From Halosegnis longus (lineage in GTDB: Archaea > Halobacteriota > Halobacteria > Halobacteriales > Haloarculaceae), in NCBI RefSeq assembly GCF_009663395.1, contig NZ_QKNW01000001.1:2294001-2358000 (forward strand): DNA of 64,000 bases, read 5' to 3'. How positions within the stretch are numbered: position 1 is the stretch's first letter; the number at the start of each line of letters is the position of its first letter. Position numbers and translations under genes: made by a program. The notes beneath the pieces were generated by a model. That model was not told the DNA's origin, ran no database searches, and saw only the letters and a program-made list of their open reading frames with translations. This document shows, piece after piece, positions 44,366 to 53,624 of this stretch.

Positions 44366-45237
44366 GTCGAGACGATTCACCGCTCGTCGATCTTCAGTGT
44401 GAGGCCCACACCTACCCCGACGGCACGGTCGGCATGCACGACGTCGACTTCTCGGTGTACCCCGACGAAGTCGTCGCACTCGTCGGCGGCAACGGCGCCG
44501 GGAAGTCGACACTCCTCGAACACCTCAACGCGACACTCGTTCCCGACGACGGCGATCTCGTCGTCAACGGCACCCCAATCACCGAAGATAACGCGGCACA
44601 TGCGCGGAGAGAAGTCGGCTTCGTCTTCCAGGACGCCGATACGCAACTCGTCGCGCCCACGGTCCTCGATGACGTGATGTTCGGCCTCCAGAACTACGGC
44701 GTCCCCGGTGACGAAGCGAGAGCGCGCGCTCGTGAGGCGCTCGCGACCGTCGACGCGAGCCACCTCGAAGACCGAATCCCACACTACCTGAGCGGTGGCG
44801 AAAAGCGCCTCGTTGGCCTCGCTGGCGTGCTCGTCCTCGAACCAAGTGTGGTCGTGCTGGACGAACCGCTCGCAGGGCTCGACCCCGAGCGGTCCCAACT
44901 GGTCGCCGAGCGAATCCAGCAGATTCACGAGGACGGTATCAGCGTCGTCCTCTCGACGCACGATCTCGAATTTGCCGCTGAAGTCGCAGACCGAGTCTGT
45001 GTGATGGCCGACGGCAATGTCGTTGGAAGCGGAACGCCCCGAGCGGTGTTCTACAATAACGCGCTGTTGGCAGACGCGAACCTGCATCCCCCGAGTGCAG
45101 TGCGTGTTGCTCGTGATGCAGGGCTTGGGACGACGGCACAGCCGGTGACTGAAGCAGATCTCGTGTCGCTCCTCACAGAAGTCAACAACCTGGAAGCCAC
45201 ACCGACACCCTCACCAGATGGTAGCAGACACGACTGA
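44362..45237 (+). CDS. cbiO: Energy-coupling factor ATPase CbiO
   Basis: 291 residues from a GTG. Walker A GGNGAGKST (about 42-50), Q-loop VFQDADTQL, signature YLSGGEKRLVGLAG, Walker B VVVLDEPLAGLD and the switch His in STHDLEFA. It powers Co2+ uptake with CbiMNQ. The C-terminal 50 residues are an extension found in ECF ATPases. Confidence 0.95.
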   Translation: MSRDDSPLVDLQCEAHTYPDGTVGMHDVDFSVYPDEVVALVGGNGAGKSTLLEHLNATLVPDDGDLVVNGTPITEDNAAHARREVGFVFQDADTQLVAPTVLDDVMFGLQNYGVPGDEARARAREALATVDASHLEDRIPHYLSGGEKRLVGLAGVLVLEPSVVVLDEPLAGLDPERSQLVAERIQQIHEDGISVVLSTHDLEFAAEVADRVCVMADGNVVGSGTPRAVFYNNALLADANLHPPSAVRVARDAGLGTTAQPVTEADLVSLLTEVNNLEATPTPSPDGSRHD

Positions 45238-45360
45238 GTGCCTTTCTCGATATCTCCGCGAGACAGCCCAGAAAGCAATTTGAAACCGTTTCTGCTGAAT
45301 CGCACAACCTCGGAGGGTGGTTTTTGATATGTGGCTTCTGTGCAATCACGCGCGTATTGT

Positions 45361-45430
45361 GTGACATCCTCCCCGCCGTGAACGGCGGGGCTTCCCGTAC
45401 TGCGGGTGGGATATTTGCCGGTCTACGACA
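45361..45430 (-). ncRNA. Candidate reRNA (omega RNA) 3' end of tnpB element
   Basis: Minus strand after the tnpB stop: a short linker, the hairpin at 45371-45390, then ggatgtcac, ending near 45361. In IS200/IS605 elements a guide RNA overlaps the tnpB 3' end and takes its guide from sequence just outside the element, here lower than about 45360. This is inference from layout. Confidence 0.5.
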
Positions 45431-46673
45431 CGACCTGTTCTCTCGTGGTGAACGTCCCGCTCTCGCGGTCGAATAGGTGTGTCGAGGGCTGTGCCACACA
45501 GCCGTTACTCCTATCCTCGCCGTGAGGACTCGGAGTTATCTTCTGACGCATGTTTTCCGCCCCGTTGCAATCCGCGTTCCCGACTAACCCGCACGACGAG
45601 CAGACGTACAACCCACGGTGTTTGCGGTTCGACTTCGTGGCGTCACCACATCGTGAACACGTTTTCGAGGTGTTCCACTCGTTCTCTTTCCGTACCTCGA
45701 CACCGCGAATCTCGCCTTTGTAGTCAAGGTACTGGTAGATACGGTCGAACGCCCACGTATGCAACTTCTTATTGCCCGTCTTGCCCCAGTCTGAGTCACG
45801 AACCTTCTCGGGCCAGCTCACCGCGAGCGTTCCAACATCGCGCTCGACACATTCTGTGATGATTGCGTCTGAGAGGACGTGGTAGAAGTGCGTCTCGCGC
45901 TCTGTGAGTTTTCGACGCGCCCACATCGACTTTTCAGATGGGCCGTTCTCACCTTCCGTATCGTATTCAGCACGCTTGAAGTAGTGTTTGTCCTGCTTAA
46001 CTGAGTTGCCGGGGTATAGGACGTATTCGTTAGGGAACGCGACTGTAGCGATGTTCGTGATACCGAGGTCGATACCTGCCACGCCGTCGCCCGCTGAGTC
46101 GTTGGTTTCGAGGTTGACTTTGCAGACGAAGTGCAGTTCCCACTCCCCACCATTCCAGACGGCACGAACGTTCTGCACCGAGTTGACTTCTGAGAGGTCA
46201 ACGTCGGGACGAGTCTGATACTCACAGAGGATGAAGTCCGAGAAATGCTCTTTCAGATTGGAGCCTTTCGAGAGTCGAACCCGATTGGTCTCTGGGTCAT
46301 GTTTGAACCCGTCTTCTTTGAACGTGACTGTACTTCGGGGTCGTCTGTCGCTGTGTTTGCGGTAGCCGGGCGGATTCGCCTCGCCGTCTTTGTGTCGCAG
46401 TTCGAACCACGACTGGAAAGCGTCGGAAAGTTCTTCGATGACTTTCTGACTGGATTGTGCGTTCAGGTCTTTCCAGCACTCCCGGTTCTTCATGTACGCT
46501 TTGAGCGTTCCTTCGTCTGGGATTTCGCCTGTTTCGTCCCAGATTCGGTCGGCTGTCCAGCGTGCGACGTTCCATATCTTCGAGGCAGAGTCTCCGAGCG
46601 AATCGAGGCCATCGCGTACCTGTCGCTGGTTCTGAATGGACCCAACGTAGGTTCGCGTGACCTTAATCGCCAT
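45423..46673 (-). CDS. tnpB: TnpB RNA-guided nuclease with unusual RuvC-II motif
   Basis: 416 residues, full length. RuvC-I GIDLGITNIATV (D202), zinc finger CSRCG...CSSCG (C339, C342, C358, C361) and RuvC-III GNADCNGAEN (D368) are present. At RuvC-II, where TnpB normally has a Glu in an E-D/E-L context, this protein reads GTLAVSWPEKVRD; the only nearby Glu is E289 a few residues later. TnpB cuts DNA matching its reRNA guide and helps the element persist. Activity here is unproven. Confidence 0.92.
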   Translation of the reverse strand: MAIKVTRTYVGSIQNQRQVRDGLDSLGDSASKIWNVARWTADRIWDETGEIPDEGTLKAYMKNRECWKDLNAQSSQKVIEELSDAFQSWFELRHKDGEANPPGYRKHSDRRPRSTVTFKEDGFKHDPETNRVRLSKGSNLKEHFSDFILCEYQTRPDVDLSEVNSVQNVRAVWNGGEWELHFVCKVNLETNDSAGDGVAGIDLGITNIATVAFPNEYVLYPGNSVKQDKHYFKRAEYDTEGENGPSEKSMWARRKLTERETHFYHVLSDAIITECVERDVGTLAVSWPEKVRDSDWGKTGNKKLHTWAFDRIYQYLDYKGEIRGVEVRKENEWNTSKTCSRCGDATKSNRKHRGLYVCSSCGLVGNADCNGAENMRQKITPSPHGEDRSNGCVAQPSTHLFDRESGTFTTREQVVS

Positions 46674-47141
46674 ACATAGCCTATGTAGACGAGCTTACTT
46701 AATGATGTGGATGAGCGTTGAATATCCGGCCTGCCATCGACAGTGGGTTGTGAGGGAGTTGTCGGATTCACTCCCGCCCTGAAGGGCGGGATTCTCTCCT
46801 CGCAGAAAGATAGAGTTTGGCATCTAACCCTCGCAACTATCCGGGGTGAGACCCAATGCGGAAACACAATTCTCGGGACTCGTTGCAGATACCTCTCGAT
46901 TTCCGATTTCTGCGGTTCACCGTCTGTCCATATGATTGAATAATGACTACCCAACCGGCGACTTACCCCGAAGAAACCACTAGCAGCGAACCGCAACAGA
47001 CGCATTAGTCGAGCTAAATAATCGTCCTCAAGCGAGTCTCATCTCGACAACATTGGTTGCCTAAGAGATTGTTCCAGCGAGAGGCACCCTGCCCATACCT
47101 TTCCGGACACCGGTCGCTCACATGAAAATTGTCAACTAATC
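46674..47141. other. Element left flank and noncoding stretch
   Basis: Contains the upstream hairpin (46773-46790) and about 300 bases without a coding pattern. Nothing else recognised. Confidence 0.5.
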
Positions 47142-47522
47142 TTATTGTGTGAGTATGTTGGGATCTACTCGTTCAATTCCCGCGTCAGCGAGTTCGATTT
47201 TCACCGCCGGGGGAAGCGTTTCGAGCGTCTCGTCTACTTGTGGATCGACAGCTATACCGTCGACTCTCAGTGCCACTAATTTTCCACGGTTGCCCTGTGC
47301 GGCAACCTCGAATTCGAACGGGCGATCGCGTTCGTCAAGTGCATAGACCCAGACTTTCGAGAGGCCGTTTGCACTCTCCCAGTAACTGCTGTTGAGGACG
47401 TTGAGACTCCCCGCAGGGGGAACAGCCGGTGAGTTACATGCCTGGCACTGGCCCGGATGTGGCGAGGTACCGATGTACTCGTAGTCGGTCCCGCACCGAT
47501 AACACTGTAATGTCAGAATCAT
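47142..47522 (-). CDS. Zinc-ribbon protein of unknown function
   Basis: 126 residues from the ATG at 47520-47522: MILTLQCYRCGTDYEYIGTS, then CQACNSP gives C-x2-C...C-x2-C, a zinc ribbon. The rest is a small domain with LNSSYWESANGLSKVWVYAL and a helical tail. No catalytic pattern. Shares direction with the ferredoxin and sufB and may be in the same transcript. Confidence 0.65.
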   Translation of the reverse strand: MILTLQCYRCGTDYEYIGTSPHPGQCQACNSPAVPPAGSLNVLNSSYWESANGLSKVWVYALDERDRPFEFEVAAQGNRGKLVALRVDGIAVDPQVDETLETLPPAVKIELADAGIERVDPNILTQ

Positions 47523-47546
47523 CGTCAGCACTCTTCCTCTCGGGGG

Positions 47547-47885
<339 letters not shown>

Positions 47886-47929
47886 TGATGTATCCTATGA
47901 TGTCTTGTTTAGCAATGCCGAACCGGTCA

Positions 47930-49360
47930 CTACCCGAGGCTCCCCTCCATCTCCAGTTCGATGAGTCGGTTCATTTCGACTGCGTACTCGATGGGCAATT
48001 CCTCTGTCAGCGGCTCGATGAAGCCGGCGACGATCATCTGCTTTGCGTCGTCGTCGTCCAGCCCACGTGATTCGAGGTAGAAGACGTCCTCATCGCCGAT
48101 CTTCCCGACCGTCGCCTCGTGGGCGACGTCGACCTTGCTCTCCTGAATCTCCATGTACGGCATCGTGTCGCTGGTCGACTCGTTGTCGAACATCAGCGCG
48201 TCGCACTCCACGCTGGTCGAGGAGTTCTCGGCGCCGTCGGCGATGTGGACGAGGCCGCGGTAGTTTGTGCGGCCGCCGTCTTTCGAGATGGACTTCGACT
48301 CGATAGTCGACTTGGTGTCAGGCGCGTTGTGGTAGACCTTCGCGCCGGTGTCGATGTTCTGTCCTTCGCCAGCCATGGCGATGGTGATGTGGTTGTCCGT
48401 CGCGCCGGGGCCCTTGAGAATGGTTGACGGGTACAGCATCGTGGCTTTCGACCCCATCGACCCCGACACCCACTCCATCGTGGCGTCCTTTTCTGCGATG
48501 GCGCGCTTGGTGTTGAGGTTGTAGGTGTTTTTCGACCAGTTCTGCACCGTCGAGTACTGGACGTGAGCGTTTTCTTTGACAAACACTTCAACGCCACCGC
48601 TGTGCAGATTGAACGCCGAGTACTTCGGCGCGGAACAGCCCTCGATGTAGTGCACTTCGGAGTTCTCCTCGGCGACGATGAGCGTGTGTTCGAACTGGCC
48701 CATCCCCTCGGAGTTCATGCGGAAGTACGCCTGGACGGGCATGTCGACGTTCGTGTCCTCGGGGACGTATACGAACGAGCCGCCCGACCAGATTGCGCCG
48801 TGGAGCGCGGCGAACTTGTTGTCGCTGGGCGGGACGGCCTTGGTCATGAAGTACTCCTTGACGATCTCTTCGTGCTCCTGAACGGCCTTGTCCATGTCAC
48901 AGAAGATGACGCCCTGTTCCTCCCACTGCTCCTGCATGTTCTGGTACACAATCTCGGACTCGTACTGGGCACCGACGCCCGAGAGGGCGTTCTTCTCCGC
49001 TTCAGGAATGCCAAGTTTGTCGAAGGTATCCTGAATCTCCTCGGGAAGGTCTTCCCAGTTCTCGGCACCGCCGCGCGTCTCGATGTCCGGGCGAATGTAG
49101 GGGACAATTTCGTCGATGTCGACTTCCGAGAGGTCAGGCTGACCGGGCCAGTCGGTTGGCATCGGCATCTCCTGAAACTGCTTGAGTGCACGAAGACGGC
49201 GTTCAAGCATCCACTCGGGCTCGTTCTTGTCTTCCGAGATCAGGCGGATGGTCTCCTCGGTCAGCCCCTTCTCAGCCTCGAATGCCGACTTCTCCTCTTT
49301 CTTGAATTCGAAGCGAGCTTCGGTATCGGTGTCCTGGAGATGGTCTTGTTCTGAACTCAT
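47930..49360 (-). CDS. sufB: Fe-S cluster assembly protein SufB
   Basis: 476 residues from the ATG at 49358-49360. Characteristic segments: GVGAQYESEIVYQNM, WSGGSFVYVPEDTNVDMPVQ, GCSAPKYSAFNLHSGGVEVF, GSMGSKATMLYPSTILKGPG and VAHEATVGKIGDEDVFYLES. SufB with SufC and SufD forms the scaffold that builds Fe-S clusters. Here it stands alone: sufC and sufD are not adjacent, so it is probably a second copy or an incomplete operon. The neighbouring broken ferredoxin is a possible client. Confidence 0.95.
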   Translation of the reverse strand: MSSEQDHLQDTDTEARFEFKKEEKSAFEAEKGLTEETIRLISEDKNEPEWMLERRLRALKQFQEMPMPTDWPGQPDLSEVDIDEIVPYIRPDIETRGGAENWEDLPEEIQDTFDKLGIPEAEKNALSGVGAQYESEIVYQNMQEQWEEQGVIFCDMDKAVQEHEEIVKEYFMTKAVPPSDNKFAALHGAIWSGGSFVYVPEDTNVDMPVQAYFRMNSEGMGQFEHTLIVAEENSEVHYIEGCSAPKYSAFNLHSGGVEVFVKENAHVQYSTVQNWSKNTYNLNTKRAIAEKDATMEWVSGSMGSKATMLYPSTILKGPGATDNHITIAMAGEGQNIDTGAKVYHNAPDTKSTIESKSISKDGGRTNYRGLVHIADGAENSSTSVECDALMFDNESTSDTMPYMEIQESKVDVAHEATVGKIGDEDVFYLESRGLDDDDAKQMIVAGFIEPLTEELPIEYAVEMNRLIELEMEGSLG

Positions 49361-49689
49361 GAATCCATGTTGAGGCTCTGGCCGCATAACTTTGATTGAT
49401 AACCATCTTTGGTTTCGGCCTAAGCAAATAATCTCCTGAAATTCCTGCTCTGAAACTCAAAATTGGTAATGTATTTTTGCGATATAAAAACTTACTATCA
49501 CTCAGGCTCAAACGCGGTATATGATATTATTATCCACTGCTCGTCAGTCCAGTAGGCAATCTAACAGCCAACTTCTGTCTAGAGCCAGTATACCCAGCTT
49601 GTATACTACTTTTGTGAGTTGCCAGGCTTGGGATATCCGCTTGTCCCGCCGGCAGCGATCCTCCCGCTGTATCATCGGGGGAACCGAAC
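49361..49689. other. Noncoding stretch between sufB and TFB
   Basis: A/T-rich, divergent promoter region for sufB (minus) and TFB (plus). Near 49530-49540 there are several T/A runs but no single TATA box stands out. Nothing else seen. Confidence 0.45.
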
Positions 49690-50682
49690 ATGACTGATTC
49701 ATTTACCACGCCAAAGGTTCATCAAGAAAGCTCTCCAGAAGAACACGACGAGACGGACGAGGAAGAGCAGAATAACCTGTCGGGCAAAACGTGTCCAGAG
49801 TGCAGTGGACGTATCGTCCACGACGAGGCACAGGCCGAAACTCACTGTGAAGACTGTGGTTGCGTAGTTGAATCAGATAAGATTGATCGCGGACCTGAAT
49901 GGCGTGCGTTCGATTCGCGCGAAAAGAATGACCGGTCACGGGTTGGGGCTCCTCAAACCCAGCAATTACACGATCGTGGCCTATCGACGGTTATCGACTG
50001 GCGAGACGAAGACGCGTATGGACAGTCGCTTTCGTCTCGTCAGCGAAAGAAAATGCAACGCCTCCGGACATGGGATGAGCGATTCCGGACAAAAGACAGC
50101 CAAGAACGGAATCTAAAACAGGCGCTGGGAGAGATCAACCGGATGGCCTCCGCGCTTGGATGCCCCGATCCGATCAGGGAAACGACGAGTGTGTTATATC
50201 GGCAGGCGGTAAAAAACGACATGCTCCGGGGCCGGTCGATCGAGGGGATGGCGACAGCAGCCCTCTACGCCGGATCACGTCTGGAGAATGCACCCCGGAC
50301 ACTCGATGAAGTTGCTGCCGTGAGTCGTGTGGATAAAATCGAGATAGAACGCACCTATCGCTATCTGGCAGACGAGCTCGAACTGAAAATGGCGCCAACG
50401 AACCCTGAATCATACATTGCTCGGTTCGCTTCCGAGCTGGGGTGTCCCGATGAAACGGAACGTCGAAGCCGTAAACTGATTCAAGCTGCCGTTAAAGCGG
50501 GTGTTCACAGTGGGCGAAACCCTGTCGGGATTGCAGCATCAGCGCTGTATGCGGCTGCCAAACTCACAAATCAAGACGTCATCCAAGATGATCTGTCCAA
50601 AATCGCTAATGTGAGTAAGGTCACGATTCGGAATCGGTACACAGAAATCCTCGAAGCGGCAGACGAGATGTCAAGCGAGTGA
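49690..50682 (+). CDS. Transcription initiation factor TFB
   Basis: 330 residues. N-terminal zinc ribbon CPECSGRIVHDEAQAETHCEDC (about 35-56), B-finger/linker region, then two cyclin-like repeats (about 130-225 and 230-325) with SIEGMATAALYAGSRLE and NPVGIAASALYAAAKLT. TFB recruits RNA polymerase to TBP-bound promoters. The acidic first 30 residues and lower GC suggest an accessory paralog, as haloarchaea have many TFBs. Its stop overlaps a small zinc-finger gene. Confidence 0.95.
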   Translation: MTDSFTTPKVHQESSPEEHDETDEEEQNNLSGKTCPECSGRIVHDEAQAETHCEDCGCVVESDKIDRGPEWRAFDSREKNDRSRVGAPQTQQLHDRGLSTVIDWRDEDAYGQSLSSRQRKKMQRLRTWDERFRTKDSQERNLKQALGEINRMASALGCPDPIRETTSVLYRQAVKNDMLRGRSIEGMATAALYAGSRLENAPRTLDEVAAVSRVDKIEIERTYRYLADELELKMAPTNPESYIARFASELGCPDETERRSRKLIQAAVKAGVHSGRNPVGIAASALYAAAKLTNQDVIQDDLSKIANVSKVTIRNRYTEILEAADEMSSE

Positions 50683-50840
50683 CTATATCTAAGCGGAAAG
50701 CAGTCCTCTTCTGTTCGTCATGTGGGCACGAAAGCCATATTAAAGATGATTGGAACGTCCCCCCCGATAGTGGCCAGTACCAGCTCGAATGCCCAGACTG
50801 TCGATCTCGACTATTCGATTTTAATTGGAGTCAGCTGTAA
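50679..50840 (+). CDS. Zinc-finger microprotein overlapping TFB
   Basis: 53 residues from a GTG whose last two bases are part of the TFB stop (GTGA). Sequence AVLFCSSCGHESHIKDDW then CPDCRSRLFDF gives C-x2-C...C-x2-C, a small zinc ribbon of the type I recall as DUF8106 in haloarchaea. It is too short for simple gene finders. The overlap means it is co-translated with TFB. Confidence 0.7.
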   Translation: MTISKRKAVLFCSSCGHESHIKDDWNVPPDSGQYQLECPDCRSRLFDFNWSQL

Positions 50841-51056
50841 TGGAAACATTCACAACCGATCTACTGCGGTAGGACTCGAAGTAAGAAATGTTGGGATAAG
50901 TATAGGTGTAGGGAGCGTCGCAAGAGATAGGGCATCTATTCAGCAACTCAGATGAGAGTAGAGATACTTTGTCGAATATGGGTTAGTTCGTTATATTTAA
51001 TCCCAAACAAATTCCGATATATAACATATTTTTGTTTTCGGTCGGATGTTCGCGAA

Positions 51057-51439
51057 ATGACTGAGGAGGCCCTGTACGACCGGCTTAGAAGGGATCAAGC
51101 GATTCGGAGGGTCGTTGACGACTTTTATAATCGACTTCTTGCGAACGCCGAGTTGGGTCCGTTCTTTGGGGAGCGGATATGGAGAAACTCCGACAAACGC
51201 AGATGGGTTTTTGTCCGAGGCAGCTGGTGGCCCAGAAACATATGACGCTGAACTAGTCCGTGAGACACGTCCCCACATTTCGTTCATCCCTCGATTACAT
51301 CCAGCGAGCCGTTGAGTTACTGCGTGATAGTTTAGACGCGTTTGACGTGCCTGGGGAAGATGCAGACGCCGTCGTTCAGCCAATCGCCGCATACGAAGAG
51401 AATCTATTGGCAAGACCCGATGACACCGAGAAAGAGTGA
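51057..51439 (+). pseudogene. Truncated hemoglobin, several frameshifts
   Basis: The start MTEEALYDRLRRDQAIRRVV and DDFYNRLLANAELGPFF is a group I/II truncated hemoglobin. The rest appears in other frames: DMEKLRQTQMGF, then LSEAAGGPETYDAELVRETR, then LDYIQRAVELLRDSLDAFDV to the stop at 51439. At least three frame changes are needed, so it is decayed. A functional copy would have bound O2 or NO with heme. Confidence 0.8.
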
Positions 51440-51591
51440 GTCCAGAAACTGCAACAAGCCCGCCTCACATCCTGCATGTGAGCCTCACCAATATTTGGAC
51501 AGATAGTACGTGCGAATCTTTCTATTACACCTGGGGTTTCATAGAAACAATTACACACGGGGCTTTTTATTATGGACCACACTCTATCGGT

Positions 51592-51981
51592 ATGCCCGAA
51601 CGAAATGTTCTTGCCGAGAAACTTGCCACATGTAATACTGATCCAAGGACTGGTTTCAACCGCGATGGCTGCTGTGGAACTCATCCCAACGACCGAGGCA
51701 GGCACGAGCTCTGTGCGGTCATGACCGAGGAATTTCTGTCGTTCAGTAAAGAACACGGCAACGACCTTGTGACGCCGCGTCCGGAGTTGGATTTTCCCGG
51801 TCTTGACCCGGGCGACCGCTGGTGTCTCTGTCTCGGACGGTGGGTCGAGGCACTTGAGACCACGCGAGCCAGACATCTCCCGGAGACGACCGTCCCCCCT
51901 GTAGTTCTCGAAGCAACCAACGAGGCAGTGTTAGATTCCGTGAATCTGGAGACGCTCGAAAGCCACTCCTACGACGCGTGA
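51592..51981 (+). CDS. DUF2237 family protein
   Basis: 129 residues from the ATG at 51592: KLATCNTDPRTGFNRDGCCG, ELCAVMTEEFLSFSKEHGND, PGDRWCLCLGRWVEALET and VPPVVLEATNEAVL are the conserved blocks of DUF2237, with several invariant cysteines that probably bind a metal. Function unknown across the family. The frame is open upstream but without family similarity. Confidence 0.9.
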   Translation: MPERNVLAEKLATCNTDPRTGFNRDGCCGTHPNDRGRHELCAVMTEEFLSFSKEHGNDLVTPRPELDFPGLDPGDRWCLCLGRWVEALETTRARHLPETTVPPVVLEATNEAVLDSVNLETLESHSYDA

Positions 51982-52217
51982 GCGTCCAACCGACCCTGAG
52001 ATCGTGCGATTATACACGACAACTTCGACTGCTCCTGCTTCGGTGTTTCTCCTCACTGGTGTGAAGCCATCGAATATGGGCAGAGAACGAAGCCACTCCG
52101 TCTTACAGTAGTTCGAGGCGAAAGCCCACGGCTTTAGCCGTGGGATGAAGCCGACAACCGGGAATCTATCCACGCTCGGACGCTCGGCTGGATATTCCAC
52201 TCCCTGAACCACCAAAA

Positions 52218-52225
52218 CTTATAAG
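52218..52225 (+). promoter_or_regulatory. TATA box of second tnpB
   Basis: cttataag, itself a short palindrome, is centred about 30 bases before the tnpB ATG. Confidence 0.55.
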
Positions 52226-52250
52226 TCGACAATATTATGTTACACGCGTA

Positions 52251-53303
52251 ATGGTCGAGGTGAGCGTGGAAACTACGTTCCGCAACCCCAGCCGCTCTCG
52301 CCGCGAAGAGTGGCAACGCGCCACCCATATCCTCCGCGAGTGCAAACAATGGCTCGTGGACTGCTGGGAAGACGGCACGCTCACCTCGTCCGTGACAACT
52401 GGCGACATCGACAACCCACTCTACTCAGCACTCCAAAACCAAGCTATCCGTAACGCGAAGAGCGACTACGACGACGAACCCATCAAGTACACAGGAGAAC
52501 AACCTATCGGGGTTAACAACCAGAACTGGGAAATCAACACGACGGAGAACGACTCTGTCGTCATCGGGTTCCCATGCATCAGCGATTGGTGGTACACGCC
52601 AATCCACGTCCACGACAGCATCAAAGAACCCGTCAAAGCTCTGCTCGATGGTGACGCTGAGAAGACGAAACTCAGTGTGTGGCGAGAAGGTGACGATTGG
52701 TATTGCTCGTTCACCGTTGAGTACGACGAGCAACAAGACGGCGAGGAAACACCCATCGGGGTTGACGTTGGCCACAACTACATCCTCGCCGCTACGCCAC
52801 ACGATGCGAGTGCTGACTCGTTCCTTGTGAGTGGCAAGGAACACAAGTTCGTGCGGCGGTACTATCGTTCCCTGCGTGACTCGCTACAGGAAACTGGGGC
52901 GCATCGCGCCCGAACTCGCGTAGGTAACAAGGAGTACCGTCGCATCCAACACATGAACCACACCCTCTCCAAACGACTCGTCGAATACGCCAGTCAGTTC
53001 GAGAATCCCGTCATCAAACTCGAAGAACTCAAAAACATCCGTGACGGTAGCGAGTGGAACGGCGTCCACTCGTGGCCGTTCTACGAACTGCAACAGTTCA
53101 TCACGTACAAAGCCGAGAAAGAGGGAATACGGGTCGAAACGGTAGACCCCGAGAACACGAGTCAGGAATGTAGTCAGTGCAATGAACTTGTGGGTCGTGA
53201 CGGGAGTAAGTTCGATTGCCCGCATTGTGGGTATGTTCGGCACGCGGATTTGAACGCGGCTGAAAATATCAGCCAACGAGAGGGTGACCCATGCACGGCG
53301 TAA
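52251..53303 (+). CDS. tnpB: TnpB RNA-guided nuclease with canonical RuvC triad
   Basis: 350 residues. RuvC-I TPIGVDVGHNYILA (D172), RuvC-II PVIKLEELKNIRD (E258), zinc finger CSQC...CPHC (C307, C310, C323, C326) and RuvC-III RHADLNAAENI (D333) are all present, so the nuclease should be active. Shorter than the usual 400 or so residues but with no missing motif. Downstream hairpin at 53527-53546 fits the reRNA end. Confidence 0.93.
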   Translation: MVEVSVETTFRNPSRSRREEWQRATHILRECKQWLVDCWEDGTLTSSVTTGDIDNPLYSALQNQAIRNAKSDYDDEPIKYTGEQPIGVNNQNWEINTTENDSVVIGFPCISDWWYTPIHVHDSIKEPVKALLDGDAEKTKLSVWREGDDWYCSFTVEYDEQQDGEETPIGVDVGHNYILAATPHDASADSFLVSGKEHKFVRRYYRSLRDSLQETGAHRARTRVGNKEYRRIQHMNHTLSKRLVEYASQFENPVIKLEELKNIRDGSEWNGVHSWPFYELQQFITYKAEKEGIRVETVDPENTSQECSQCNELVGRDGSKFDCPHCGYVRHADLNAAENISQREGDPCTA

Positions 53304-53439
53304 CACTTCGGATGACGCGAACCGTGCGGCCCAGCACGCTGAAGACCGTGCCGACCGCTTCGCGGTCGCCTGCCACGTGCAGGTGGGAAGGCCGATTTGA
53401 CCTGGCTACACGCGCTGGAACGCACGCCCTCGGTCACAA

Positions 53440-53556
53440 TTGGGCGGCAACCTGCGAGGCTGGCCACGCGAAAGCGTATTTGAGCTGCTGAGGAAACGCG
53501 CAACTCTAATATCCCCGTCGGGGAATCCCACCCCTTCAGGGGTGGGAGGAGGTCAA
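53440..53556 (+). ncRNA. Candidate reRNA 3' end of element 2
   Basis: Downstream of tnpB, the hairpin 53527-53546 is followed by aggaggtcaac; the guide would begin about 53557. By analogy with IS200/IS605 reRNAs; the 5' end lies inside or just past tnpB and cannot be set. Confidence 0.45.
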
Positions 53557-53624
53557 CTCCGAGAGCACGGCATAGAAATAGTTGCTGCCGACAACTTATT
53601 TCAATCGGCATCCAAGATTGGCTA

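Larger units (their letters stand above)
45361..46800 (-). mobile_element. IS1341-type (IS200/IS605 family) tnpB-only element
   Basis: A lone tnpB is bounded by GC hairpins: CCCCGCCG-tgaa-CGGCGGGG (45371-45390) just past the tnpB stop and CCCGCCC-tgaa-GGGCGGG (46773-46790) upstream. No TnpA is present, so movement would need a TnpA from elsewhere. Exact ends are not certain because these elements do not leave target duplications. Inserted between the cobalt transporter and a zinc-ribbon gene. Confidence 0.7.
52117..53560 (+). mobile_element. IS1341-type tnpB-only element 2
   Basis: tnpB bounded by CCCACGGC-ttta-GCCGTGGG (52125-52144) and CCCACCCC-ttca-GGGGTGGG (53527-53546). No tnpA. The ends are approximate. 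The two elements differ in tnpB sequence and hairpins, so they came from separate insertions. Confidence 0.7.
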
